A DNA stretch of 5,081 nt from contig JACQEL010000519.1 of NCBI GenBank assembly GCA_016200595.1, positions 1-5,081 of the forward strand, read 5' to 3'. The stretch is from Deltaproteobacteria bacterium (lineage in GTDB: Bacteria > Desulfobacterota > Binatia > Bin18). The notes under the pieces were generated by a model. That model saw only the letters and a list, made by a program, of their open reading frames with translations. It ran no database searches and was not told the DNA's origin. Of the stretch, positions 1 through 5,081 are shown piece by piece. How positions within the stretch are numbered: position 1 is the stretch's first letter; every line of letters begins with the position of its first letter. Both the position numbers and the translations under genes were made by a program.

Positions 1-9
1 CGGGCTCTG

Positions 10-31
10 CGCTCTCGGGTGACCGAGAGCG
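10..31. repeat. Perfect 9-bp hairpin with 4-nt loop
   Basis: CGCTCTCGG (10-18) pairs exactly with CCGAGAGCG (23-31) around the loop GTGA. The stem is GC-rich and could fold in RNA. No T-run follows on the plus strand (the next bases are TATAAGTG), so it does not meet the usual form of an intrinsic terminator. It may be a terminator-like or attenuator-like structure at the end of an upstream gene, or part of that gene's coding sequence, because one plus-strand frame stays open to the TAA at 34-36. Confidence 0.45.
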
Positions 32-58
32 TATAAGTGTACGTGGAGGAAACGACTC

Positions 59-103
59 ATGACTCGAGAGTTAATTGCCAGCTCATGCTTTTCCCATACC
101 TAA
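59..103 (+). CDS. 14-codon mini-ORF with strong RBS (possible leader peptide or gene remnant)
   Basis: ATG at 59 is preceded by GTGGAGGAA (43-51), a strong Shine-Dalgarno with about 9 nt spacing. It opens a frame beginning MTRELIAS and ending at TAA 101-103, 14 residues in all. Its ATG overlaps the TGA (60-62) of a frame open from the left edge, giving the ATGA arrangement typical of coupled genes. The product is too short for any domain. It could be a leader peptide, the 5' end of a gene truncated by later rearrangement (a repeat doublet starts 31 nt downstream), or chance. No function is suggested. Confidence 0.2.
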   Translation: MTRELIASSCFSHT

Positions 104-133
104 ATCAAGATGCATGAGGTGGGTACACTTGGG

Positions 134-198
134 GTAGCGTGCGCTGTGCGCACGTCTTCTCTGTCCGCTGCTATTTTCGTGCGCATAGCGCACGCTAC
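134..198. repeat. REPIN-like element: two inverted compact hairpins bounded by GTAG...CTAC
   Basis: GTAG (134-137) is followed directly by a 7-bp hairpin, CGTGCGC-TGT-GCGCACG (138-154). After a 23-nt spacer comes a second hairpin, CGTGCGC-ATA-GCGCACG (178-194), and then CTAC (195-198), the reverse complement of GTAG. The two halves also pair with each other as one 21-bp stem, with a single G:U position (146/186). Known family: REP sequences mobilised by RAYT (TnpA-REP) transposases have a GTAG-type tetranucleotide at the foot of a short hairpin, and inverted REP pairs form REPINs. The match here is architectural; copy number and a cognate RAYT cannot be seen. It ends 65 nt before the ABC gene start, so it would lie in that gene's leader if transcription starts upstream. 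Confidence 0.6.
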
Positions 199-248
199 AG
201 CATTCAGGCTCAAGTTCCTGAGTGGACGAATCTCCTGACGTCTGGTTT

Positions 249-257
249 AGGGGGAAA
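249..257 (+). promoter_or_regulatory. Ribosome binding site deciding the first ABC gene start
   Basis: AGGGGGAAA lies 8 nt (counted from GGGGGA, 250-255) before ATG 264. A GTG at 222 in the same frame would add 14 residues (beginning MDESPDVW) but has no purine-rich site in front of it, and those residues do not look like part of the transporter. The ATG at 264 is therefore the preferred start. Confidence 0.65.
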
Positions 258-263
258 TGTCAC

Positions 264-2153
264 ATGGAGGCGCAGGAGGATCGGCTCCGTTTTCGGCTCG
301 TACTGCGGATTTTTCGCCGCTGCTTGCCGTTGCTCAAAACCGTCCGCCGGCATTTGCTGGGACTGATCCTGGGTTCTGCCGCGCTGGCCATCGTGTTCCT
401 GCCCCTGACCTTGCTTCTTCTCGACATCATCTTCACGCGCGTGCTGCAAGGTCAGCCACTCACCGCTATTGAGGCCCGAGTTCTGGGTTTTGACCCGGCG
501 CTGACGGTCCAGGTTGATACCCTGAGCGCTGAGCTCCGGCGCCAGATCGGCGCGCGTGCGCTCTGGGTGTGGATCACGATTGTCATCCCCGCGCTCTTTT
601 GCGGAGTCGCGCTGTGGTACTATCAGGTCTGGATCCTCCAGCAGATCAACCAGACCCTGCGGCTGGCGCTCTTCGACCGGATCCAGTCCTTGTCCCTGCG
701 GTTTCACGCCGAGAGTCGTATCGGCGATGCCATCTACCGGCTCTACCAGGACAGTGCCATGGTCACGCGACTCATCGAAGTCCTGTTTCTGACTCCACTC
801 TTCGCCACCGGCCGGTTCGTCTACTCGCTTGTCGTGGTGTTCGTCCTTAATCCTCGTCTTGCCCTGGTACTGGCGCTGGCCTGGCTTCCACTCCTGCTGG
901 TGGGGTTCAGGCTGTCACGGCGGCTGCGCGTCGGTTTTCGTGCCGCACGGGAAGCCAATAGCGCCCTCACCTCGCGCATCCAGGAAAGTGTGGCCGGTGC
1001 CAAAGTGATCAAGGCGTACGGTGTTGAGGCCTTTGCGCAGGAGCGTTTCGAGCGAGACTCTCTGACCGCCTTTCACCGAGCTTTTACCGTGAGGAGCCTC
1101 TTCGCCGGTTTCAACGTCGCGATCTTCTGGATTGTGGGAATATTATTTCTTGTGGCTACCGGCTGGGCCACAGCGGAAGCGCGGGATGCGGCCACTGTCT
1201 TCTTTGTGGTTTGGGGGTTTACAGTCTGGAACCTGGGACTTTACACGTATTTTAGGGAGCGTTTGGGTGTCGCGACCGGTGTGCTGCGCCAGCTCTTCTC
1301 CACGTGGGGACAGATGCAGGACATCGCTATCGGCCTGGACCGGGTCTTCGAACTGTTGGATCTCAAGCCTGAAGTCGAGGATGCGCCCGACGCCATCATT
1401 ATGCCTCCGTTTCAGTCAGCCATCGTCTTTCGCGGCGTACACTTTGGCTACCAAAAGGACCACCCGATCCTCACGGACGTTCATCTCAAAGCCACAATCG
1501 GCACGATCACCGCGATTGTCGGCCCCACCGGTGCGGGCAAGAGTACGCTGATGGCCTTGCTGCTGCGGCTCTTTGAGCCTGACTCCGGCTCCATCGAGAT
1601 CGACGGGCAAGATATTCGCCGCTTCACGCTGCAAAGTTTGCGCTCCAACATCGCTATCGCACTGCAGGAGAACATTCTGTTCGGCACGACTGTGCGGGAG
1701 AATATTCGCTATGCGGCTCCCCAGGCCACCGACGCCCAGGTGCGGGAGGCCGCTCGGGTGGCCTGCGCGGAGGTCTTCATCGCCGCACTCCCGCAGGGCT
1801 ACGATACCGTGCTTGGAGAACGCGGGACGAAGCTGTCCACGGGCCAGCGCCAGCGCCTGTCGATCGCGCGTGCGATCCTCAAGAACACGGCGATCCTGAT
1901 CCTCGACGAGCCCACTGCCTCACTTGACGCAGAAACGGAAATGACTCTGCTCCACCAGCTCAAGGACTGGGGAAAGGGACGGGCGATTTTTCTGATCACG
2001 CATCGCTTCTCTACCATCCGTCTGGCGGACCAGGTCGTTTATCTGCGTGAGGGGCAAGTAGTGGAATCCGGCTCGCACGCAGAGCTCATGGATCTCGAGA
2101 AGGGAGCCTACCGCAGGCTCAGCGAGTTTGAGGAGAGGGCTAATGAGATTTGA
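264..2153 (+). CDS. ABC exporter half-transporter (TMD-NBD fusion), first of a tandem pair
   Basis: This is a 629-residue inner-membrane ABC exporter subunit of the MsbA/multidrug (type IV, COG1132-like) kind, which uses ATP to move a substrate outward. The N-terminal membrane domain has six predicted helices at about 31-54, 101-124, 172-194, 198-215, 278-300 and 309-329. A fairly large TM1-TM2 outer loop covers about 55-100, and the first intracellular loop contains RIQSL and RIGDAIYR (139-159). The ATPase domain (from about 385) shows A-loop Tyr396, Walker A GPTGAGKST (420-428), Q-loop Gln468, X-loop GERG (Glu519), signature LSTGQ (524-528, third Gly replaced by Thr), Walker B Asp548 with catalytic Glu549, and H-loop His580. 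All catalytic residues are intact and the length is normal for a half-transporter. It probably pairs with the second ABC protein (2359-4371), though the intact site would also allow a homodimer. The substrate is unknown. The start was chosen by the RBS at 249-257. Confidence 0.95.
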   Translation: MEAQEDRLRFRLVLRIFRRCLPLLKTVRRHLLGLILGSAALAIVFLPLTLLLLDIIFTRVLQGQPLTAIEARVLGFDPALTVQVDTLSAELRRQIGARALWVWITIVIPALFCGVALWYYQVWILQQINQTLRLALFDRIQSLSLRFHAESRIGDAIYRLYQDSAMVTRLIEVLFLTPLFATGRFVYSLVVVFVLNPRLALVLALAWLPLLLVGFRLSRRLRVGFRAAREANSALTSRIQESVAGAKVIKAYGVEAFAQERFERDSLTAFHRAFTVRSLFAGFNVAIFWIVGILFLVATGWATAEARDAATVFFVVWGFTVWNLGLYTYFRERLGVATGVLRQLFSTWGQMQDIAIGLDRVFELLDLKPEVEDAPDAIIMPPFQSAIVFRGVHFGYQKDHPILTDVHLKATIGTITAIVGPTGAGKSTLMALLLRLFEPDSGSIEIDGQDIRRFTLQSLRSNIAIALQENILFGTTVRENIRYAAPQATDAQVREAARVACAEVFIAALPQGYDTVLGERGTKLSTGQRQRLSIARAILKNTAILILDEPTASLDAETEMTLLHQLKDWGKGRAIFLITHRFSTIRLADQVVYLREGQVVESGSHAELMDLEKGAYRRLSEFEERANEI

Positions 2154-2188
2154 CGTACAAAATCGCTAATAGGACGGCCGACTAGGAA

Positions 2189-2362
2189 ATGGTAGGACAG
2201 GCTTCCAGCCTGTCCACAGCACGGGCTAGAAGCCCGTGCCACCAAACCTCCATTGCCGATCTTGCTCGTCAAAATTTATCAGGTACGGTCGAACAGTCGG
2301 ACTATCGTAGACTCATCGAGCGTGAGGAGTTACCTGTGGACACGGAGGAAGAACCCCAGTGA
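2189..2362 (+). CDS. Possible 57-aa small protein or gene remnant, coupled to the second ABC gene
   Basis: ATG 2189 opens a frame of 57 codons ending at TGA 2360-2362, which overlaps the GTG start (2359-2361) of the second ABC gene in a GTGA arrangement. The 5' third of the frame runs through the hairpin doublet. The rest reads as hydrophilic, charged protein, including SDYRRLIEREE and ending PVDTEEEPQ. The ATG has only AGGA one base upstream, which is too close to work well. An alternative start is GTG 2336, with GAGGAG (2324-2329) 6 nt upstream, giving an 8-codon leader. The frame could be the surviving 3' end of a gene interrupted by the repeat, a coupling leader peptide, or chance. An upstream in-frame TAG at 2183-2185 rules out a longer product. 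No family is recognised. Confidence 0.25.
   Translation: MVGQASSLSTARARSPCHQTSIADLARQNLSGTVEQSDYRRLIEREELPVDTEEEPQ
2190..2244. repeat. REPIN-like hairpin doublet between the ABC genes
   Basis: Two compact hairpins with 3-nt loops lie side by side: GGACAGGCT-TCC-AGCCTGTCC (2195-2215) and GCACGGGCT-AGA-AGCCCGTGC (2219-2239), both with perfect 9-bp stems and only ACA between them. The outer ends TGGT (2190-2193) and ACCA (2241-2244) are reverse complements, so the whole unit could fold as a closed junction. A GTAG tetranucleotide (2192-2195) stands at the foot of the first hairpin, as in REP elements. The sequence differs from the doublet at 134-198 but the plan is the same. The last bases of each stem share the core GGCT/AGCC. 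This looks like a dispersed intergenic repeat; copy number cannot be seen here. Confidence 0.6.
2344..2349 (+). promoter_or_regulatory. Ribosome binding site of the second ABC gene
   Basis: GGAGGA lies 9 nt before the GTG at 2359. An in-frame TGA at 2323-2325 excludes any earlier start, so this site together with the stop fixes the start codon. Confidence 0.75.
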
Positions 2363-4371
2363 AAGAGCAAAGCAAGGGGCGAATCACAAACAGCGAGACC
2401 CTTATATTGTTTCGCCGTGCTCTACGTTACATTGCCCCTTTCAAATTTCGTTTCGCCGTGAAAGCTGGGCTCACCATCTTCAGCCTTCTCCCTCTGCTCA
2501 TTTTGCCCTGGCCAGTCAAGATTCTTATTGATCACGTGATCCAACAGATTCCCATTAGCGAGAAGGTGGCCTCGTATCCCTTCTTCGTGCGGCCCTTTTT
2601 AGAACAGTTGCAGGGTGCGTCCACGACCGAGGTGCTCCTGTGGACTCTGGCCGCGCAGGCATTGCTGCTGGTGATGGTTGGCGCTTTCGGCCTCGACGAT
2701 AGTGAACGGGCCGAGACCAATGCCGAACTCTCCGGAGGACAGGATACCGCCACTACCACCGAAAACGCGGCCAACGCGGGGTTCAGCCCAGCCGGGGGGC
2801 TCCTGGGTCTCTTTGAGTTTCACTGGACGTTACGGCTGACCCAAGCGTTCAACCACTACTACCGCTCGCGCGTCTTTGAGCGCATCCAGTCCCTCCCCAT
2901 GACTGCCTTTGACGATGAGCGTATTGGTGACGCCATCTACCGTATGATGTATGACACTCCCGCGCTCACGGCTGCGTGCTACTGGCTTTTGCTGGCACCG
3001 GTGGTGAACCCGGCGGGTATTCTCCTGACGGTTGGCGTGCTGTGGCTGAGCTTTGGTGAGCATCCGTTTCTGGTCTGGTCAGCGTTGGCCTTCCTCCCCA
3101 TCGCGCTTATCAGTACCTATCCTTTTGCCGCTGCGCTCCGTCATCGTGGCAAGCGCAGCCGAGAAGCCGGCGCGACCACTACCTCTACGGTCGAGGAAGG
3201 GATAGCGAATATCCTGGCTGTGCAAAGCCTTGGCGGGCAACAGCGTGAGCGTGAGCGTTTTGCCGGGGACAGTTGGGGTTCGTTCACCCGCTACCGCAGC
3301 TATCTACTGGTTGGCATTGGCGCCTTTCTGGCAGCTACGGTGCCCGCGCTCTTCATCCTCACCCGCGCGTATTTCTACGTGATGAATCTGGCCATTGACA
3401 ACCGGATCAGCATCGGAGATGTGTCTGTGCTCTTTAGCTACTTTGTGATGGTCCTCCGCTACGCGGGTGACCTCGGTGGCCTCTGGCTCCGGGTGCAGGA
3501 ATCCGCAGCCGGCCTTCATCGCGTGTTCTTCCTGATGGATCTTACGGCTGAAGAAGATCCTCCAGGGGCGCAATCGCTCGCGCCGATCCGTGCAGGGATA
3601 CAGGTCGAAGACGTGCATTTCGCCTATACCGACGGCAAAGCCGTGCTGCAAGGAGTGAGCTTTGCGGCACGCGTGGGACAGGTGACTGCCTTAGTGGGTC
3701 CGGCCGGAGCGGGGAAGACTACGCTTGCTTACTTGATCCCACGCTTTCTCAGTCCACAGTCTGGTCGCGTGCTCATCGACGGTGCCGACAGCGCCGGGGT
3801 CTCACGTCAATCGCTCCGTGCCCAGATCGCCTTCCTGTTCCAGGAGACCGTGCTGTTTGATGACACAGTCGAAGAAAACATCCGCTTCGGGAGGCTCGAC
3901 GCGAGCGAGACTGAAGTCCACCGTGCTGCCGAGCTTTCTGGGGCTGACGAGTTCATCCAAAAACTTCCTGGAGGTTACCAGACTCCTCTAGGACGGGCAG
4001 GCTCCAAGCTGTCGGTTGGGCAAAAGCAGCGCCTTTCCCTTGCGCGCGCCCTGGTCCGGGATGCACCGATCCTGATTCTTGACGAGCCCACCTCGGCGCT
4101 CGATCCCGAGACTGAAAAGCATTTCCTCGCCATGCTGCGAGAGGTCAGCCGTACCCGTCTCGTCCTGGTTATCACGCATCGTCTCTCTACGGCTGCCGTT
4201 GCCGACCAGATCCTTTTTCTAGAAAACGGGCGCATCCTCGAACGCGGCAGTCCCGGCGAACTTCTCTCTCACCCAGACGGCGCCTACCGCCGCTACTTCG
4301 ATCTGCAAACCCGCGGATGGACAGGCCCGAGTCACAATGAAAACGCAACCGAAACAACAGCTACCAGATGA
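2359..4371 (+). CDS. ABC exporter half-transporter (TMD-NBD fusion) with a TM2 insert, second of a tandem pair
   Basis: This is a 670-residue inner-membrane ABC exporter subunit paralogous to the first; both share RIQSL and RIGDAIYR in the first intracellular loop. Predicted helices are TM1 about 33-53, TM2 beginning about 90-112, TM3 about 207-231, TM4 about 236-258, TM5 about 315-335 and TM6 about 351-371. A hydrophilic insert at about 113-147 interrupts TM2 and contains LSGGQ (124-128), Thr-rich and Asn/Ala-rich stretches. The ATPase domain has A-loop Tyr423, Walker A GPAGAGKTT (447-455), Q-loop Gln495, signature LSVGQ (551-555), Walker B Asp575 with catalytic Glu576, and H-loop His607. 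The X-loop reads GRAG (545-548) rather than GERG, so its usual glutamate is missing. It starts at GTG 2359 and probably forms a heterodimer with the first ABC protein. The substrate is unknown. Its last 11 nt overlap the 3' end of the convergent PIN gene. Confidence 0.94.
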   Translation: MKEQSKGRITNSETLILFRRALRYIAPFKFRFAVKAGLTIFSLLPLLILPWPVKILIDHVIQQIPISEKVASYPFFVRPFLEQLQGASTTEVLLWTLAAQALLLVMVGAFGLDDSERAETNAELSGGQDTATTTENAANAGFSPAGGLLGLFEFHWTLRLTQAFNHYYRSRVFERIQSLPMTAFDDERIGDAIYRMMYDTPALTAACYWLLLAPVVNPAGILLTVGVLWLSFGEHPFLVWSALAFLPIALISTYPFAAALRHRGKRSREAGATTTSTVEEGIANILAVQSLGGQQRERERFAGDSWGSFTRYRSYLLVGIGAFLAATVPALFILTRAYFYVMNLAIDNRISIGDVSVLFSYFVMVLRYAGDLGGLWLRVQESAAGLHRVFFLMDLTAEEDPPGAQSLAPIRAGIQVEDVHFAYTDGKAVLQGVSFAARVGQVTALVGPAGAGKTTLAYLIPRFLSPQSGRVLIDGADSAGVSRQSLRAQIAFLFQETVLFDDTVEENIRFGRLDASETEVHRAAELSGADEFIQKLPGGYQTPLGRAGSKLSVGQKQRLSLARALVRDAPILILDEPTSALDPETEKHFLAMLREVSRTRLVLVITHRLSTAAVADQILFLENGRILERGSPGELLSHPDGAYRRYFDLQTRGWTGPSHNENATETTATR

Positions 4372-4744
4372 CCGGCACGAGGCCCGATTTCGCTATTGCC
4401 TCGTCACAGGTCAGAATCCCGTCCACAGCAGTAGACTGTGTCAATGCTGTCCCTACAATCAAGCCATCGTGGATATCCAAAGCAGCAGGCGCTTGCTGCA
4501 CAACCCCGAGGTCAATCGGATAGACGAGGCAACGTGGATCGGTGCCTATGACACGAAGCACATCATCCAGGGTCTGGGCAAAACGGCCTCGGTTGCTCAA
4601 GTACTTGATCTCAGCCAGAACAATAGCCGGGATAATCAGACGAACGGTAGGATCTCGAAGAATAGTATGTGCAGATCTACTCAGCCGTGGGCTTCGGCTG
4701 AGAAACCAGACCAGGGTGTGAGTATCCACCACGAAGGTCTTCAC
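4361..4744 (-). CDS. VapC-like PIN-domain toxin (ribonuclease)
   Basis: This 127-residue protein has the full length of a VapC-type PIN domain. The four acidic residues that bind metal in PIN nucleases are visible: Asp7 in VVDTHTLVW, Glu45 in LAEIKYL, Asp93 in DIHDGLIVGTA and Asp114 in LTCDEAI. Family knowledge: VapC toxins are Mg2+-dependent RNases that cleave tRNA or rRNA and are neutralised by a partner antitoxin. The RNA target cannot be predicted. The GTG start at 4744 overlaps the antitoxin stop (TGA, 4743-4741) by 4 nt. No strong RBS precedes it, so translation is probably coupled to the antitoxin, as is usual for such pairs. The 3' end overlaps the second ABC gene by 11 nt on the opposite strand, leaving no room for a terminator between them. 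Confidence 0.88.
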   Translation of the reverse strand: MKTFVVDTHTLVWFLSRSPRLSRSAHTILRDPTVRLIIPAIVLAEIKYLSNRGRFAQTLDDVLRVIGTDPRCLVYPIDLGVVQQAPAALDIHDGLIVGTALTQSTAVDGILTCDEAIAKSGLVPVIW

Positions 4745-4980
4745 GGCAGGTTCTCAGGCAGTCGGTACTCAGCCGCTTTGATCTCCTCAAGGCTGAGATC
4801 TGTGCCTTCCCAGATGCCCTCCAAATCGGTGAATAAGACAGACCGGCCCTCGGCCCTGGCTTGTTCCTGAAGGGAAGTCACGAGTTCATCCATGCGCTTT
4901 TGCAGGGTTTCTATAGTCATCCGCATGAGGCGAAATTCCTGCTGCAGCCGAGCAACCTGGTCTAATAAGGTGAGAGCCAT
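4741..4980 (-). CDS. Coiled-coil antitoxin-like protein partnered with the PIN toxin
   Basis: This is a 79-residue hydrophilic protein just upstream of the PIN toxin and overlapping it by 4 nt, the normal antitoxin position. Residues about 5-45 have regularly spaced Leu/Met/Ile/Val (L5, V9, L12, F16, M19, I23, L26, M30, L33, L37), suggesting a coiled coil. The C-terminal part (50-79, with LEGIWEGTDLS) looks like the acidic toxin-binding tail seen in many VapB-type antitoxins. I see no obvious ribbon-helix-helix, AbrB or Phd DNA-binding domain. The start is ATG 4980 because GGAGG (4991-4987) is 6 nt upstream of it. An in-frame ATG at 4986 would sit directly against that site. The antitoxin role is inferred from position and shape, not from a recognised family. 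Confidence 0.72.
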   Translation of the reverse strand: MALTLLDQVARLQQEFRLMRMTIETLQKRMDELVTSLQEQARAEGRSVLFTDLEGIWEGTDLSLEEIKAAEYRLPENLP

Positions 4981-4986
4981 GAGCAT

Positions 4987-4991
4987 CCTCC
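4987..4991 (-). promoter_or_regulatory. Ribosome binding site of the antitoxin gene
   Basis: Read on the minus strand, GGAGG is followed by ATGCTC and then ATG (4980-4978). The 6-nt spacing favours the second ATG; the first, at 4986, touches the site. Confidence 0.65.
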
Positions 4992-5081
4992 GGAACGCAA
5001 GAGCATTTTTTCACCGTATCTTTTGTCTCAGTCTCCTTCAAGACGTTTTCTCGATTTCCGCTTTCCACACTGCTTGTGTTA
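4992..5081. other. 5' flank of the toxin-antitoxin pair
   Basis: No gene is supported here. The region is more A/T-rich than the genes and should hold the promoter of the minus-strand toxin-antitoxin operon. The best candidate reads TTGAAG (-35) with TACGGT 17 nt later (-10), and the -10 matches consensus poorly, so I do not call it. No clear operator palindrome is visible. Confidence 0.35.

Larger units (their letters stand above)
1..263. other. 5' flanking region with no convincing full gene
   Basis: No gene of normal size is visible in these 263 bases. Two plus-strand frames are open at the left edge. One ends with TAA at 34-36 and the other with TGA at 60-62, so either could be the last codons of an upstream gene, but too little is present to judge. 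The rest holds a hairpin (10-31), a 14-codon mini-ORF (59-103), a REPIN-like hairpin doublet (134-198) and the untranslated leader of the first ABC gene. I found no convincing -35/-10 pair. The best try, TTGCCA at 75-80, has a poor -10 partner. Confidence 0.5.
2154..2358. other. 205-nt spacer between the two ABC genes
   Basis: This spacer holds a REPIN-like hairpin doublet (2190-2244), most of a cryptic frame (2189-2362) and the RBS of the second ABC gene (2344-2349). No intrinsic terminator with a T-run is visible after the TGA at 2151-2153, so read-through from the first ABC gene into the second is plausible. The compact hairpins could modulate mRNA stability between the two. Confidence 0.6.

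Noticed and set aside
75..103. Promoter candidate TTGCCA with a -10 near 97-103
   Set aside because: The -10 candidates match the consensus at too few positions.
222..263. GTG start extending the first ABC protein by 14 residues
   Set aside because: No Shine-Dalgarno precedes 222, whereas AGGGGGAAA sits at proper distance before ATG 264.
210..707. Long minus-strand open frame (165 codons)
   Set aside because: It lies opposite the start of the first ABC gene; composition is Gln/Arg/Asp-rich as expected of an antisense shadow, with no recognisable motif.
2728..2742. LSGGQ in the second ABC protein taken as an extra ATPase domain signature
   Set aside because: No Walker A or Walker B accompanies it; the complete ATPase domain is at the C-terminus with LSVGQ. 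It is kept only as a feature of the TM2 insert.
4680..4702. 8-bp inverted repeat CTCAGCCG...CGGCTGAG with 7-nt loop
   Set aside because: It lies inside the PIN toxin coding sequence (around residues 15-22) with no T-run, and is explained by codon content.
4337..4870. Plus-strand open frame of 177 codons after the second ABC gene
   Set aside because: It is antisense to the PIN toxin and antitoxin genes, which have catalytic residues, overlapping start/stop and an RBS; the plus frame shows no domain.
4886..5068. Minus-strand 60-codon frame running into the antitoxin gene
   Set aside because: It overlaps the antitoxin in another frame and has no family resemblance; the antitoxin frame has the better RBS and operon context.
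1..5081. tRNA, rRNA, CRISPR array or insertion-sequence transposase
   Set aside because: No cloverleaf, rRNA-like stretch, regularly spaced direct repeats or transposase motifs were seen on either strand.

Overview
This window comes from a GC-rich bacterial chromosome, to judge by the many G/C third-position codons and the use of GTG starts. I cannot name the taxon. The gene content (exporter-type ABC half-transporters, a PIN-domain toxin module, compact palindromic intergenic repeats) is typical of large, repeat-rich genomes of environmental bacteria. That is an inference, not an identification.

Layout. Bases 1-263 are non-coding or carry only gene remnants: a 9-bp hairpin (10-31), a 14-codon mini-ORF with a good ribosome binding site (59-103), and a doublet of compact hairpins bounded by GTAG...CTAC (134-198) that resembles a REPIN. 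Bases 264-2153 (+) encode a complete ABC exporter half-transporter of 629 aa. Bases 2154-2358 are a spacer holding a second hairpin doublet of different sequence but the same architecture (2190-2244), plus an open frame (2189-2362) whose TGA overlaps the GTG start of the next gene. Bases 2359-4371 (+) encode a second, paralogous half-transporter of 670 aa. On the minus strand, 4980-4741 encodes a small coiled-coil antitoxin-like protein and 4744-4361 a VapC-like PIN-domain toxin. The two overlap by 4 nt. The toxin gene converges on the second transporter gene with an 11-nt overlap. Bases 4981-5081 are the 5' flank of the toxin-antitoxin pair.

How the genes work together. The two half-transporters lie in tandem, share the membrane-domain block RIQSL...RIGDAIYR and both have complete ATPase motifs. 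They probably assemble as a heterodimeric exporter; the substrate cannot be read from sequence. The second protein has an unusual hydrophilic insert of about 35 residues interrupting TM2, which itself contains the string LSGGQ. The real signature motifs are LSTGQ and LSVGQ. The toxin-antitoxin pair looks like an independent stabilisation or stress module.

The points most worth a second look are the two REPIN-like doublets, one upstream of each transporter gene; the TM2 insert; and the cryptic frame coupled to the second transporter gene. I see no clear evidence of a wholly new system.
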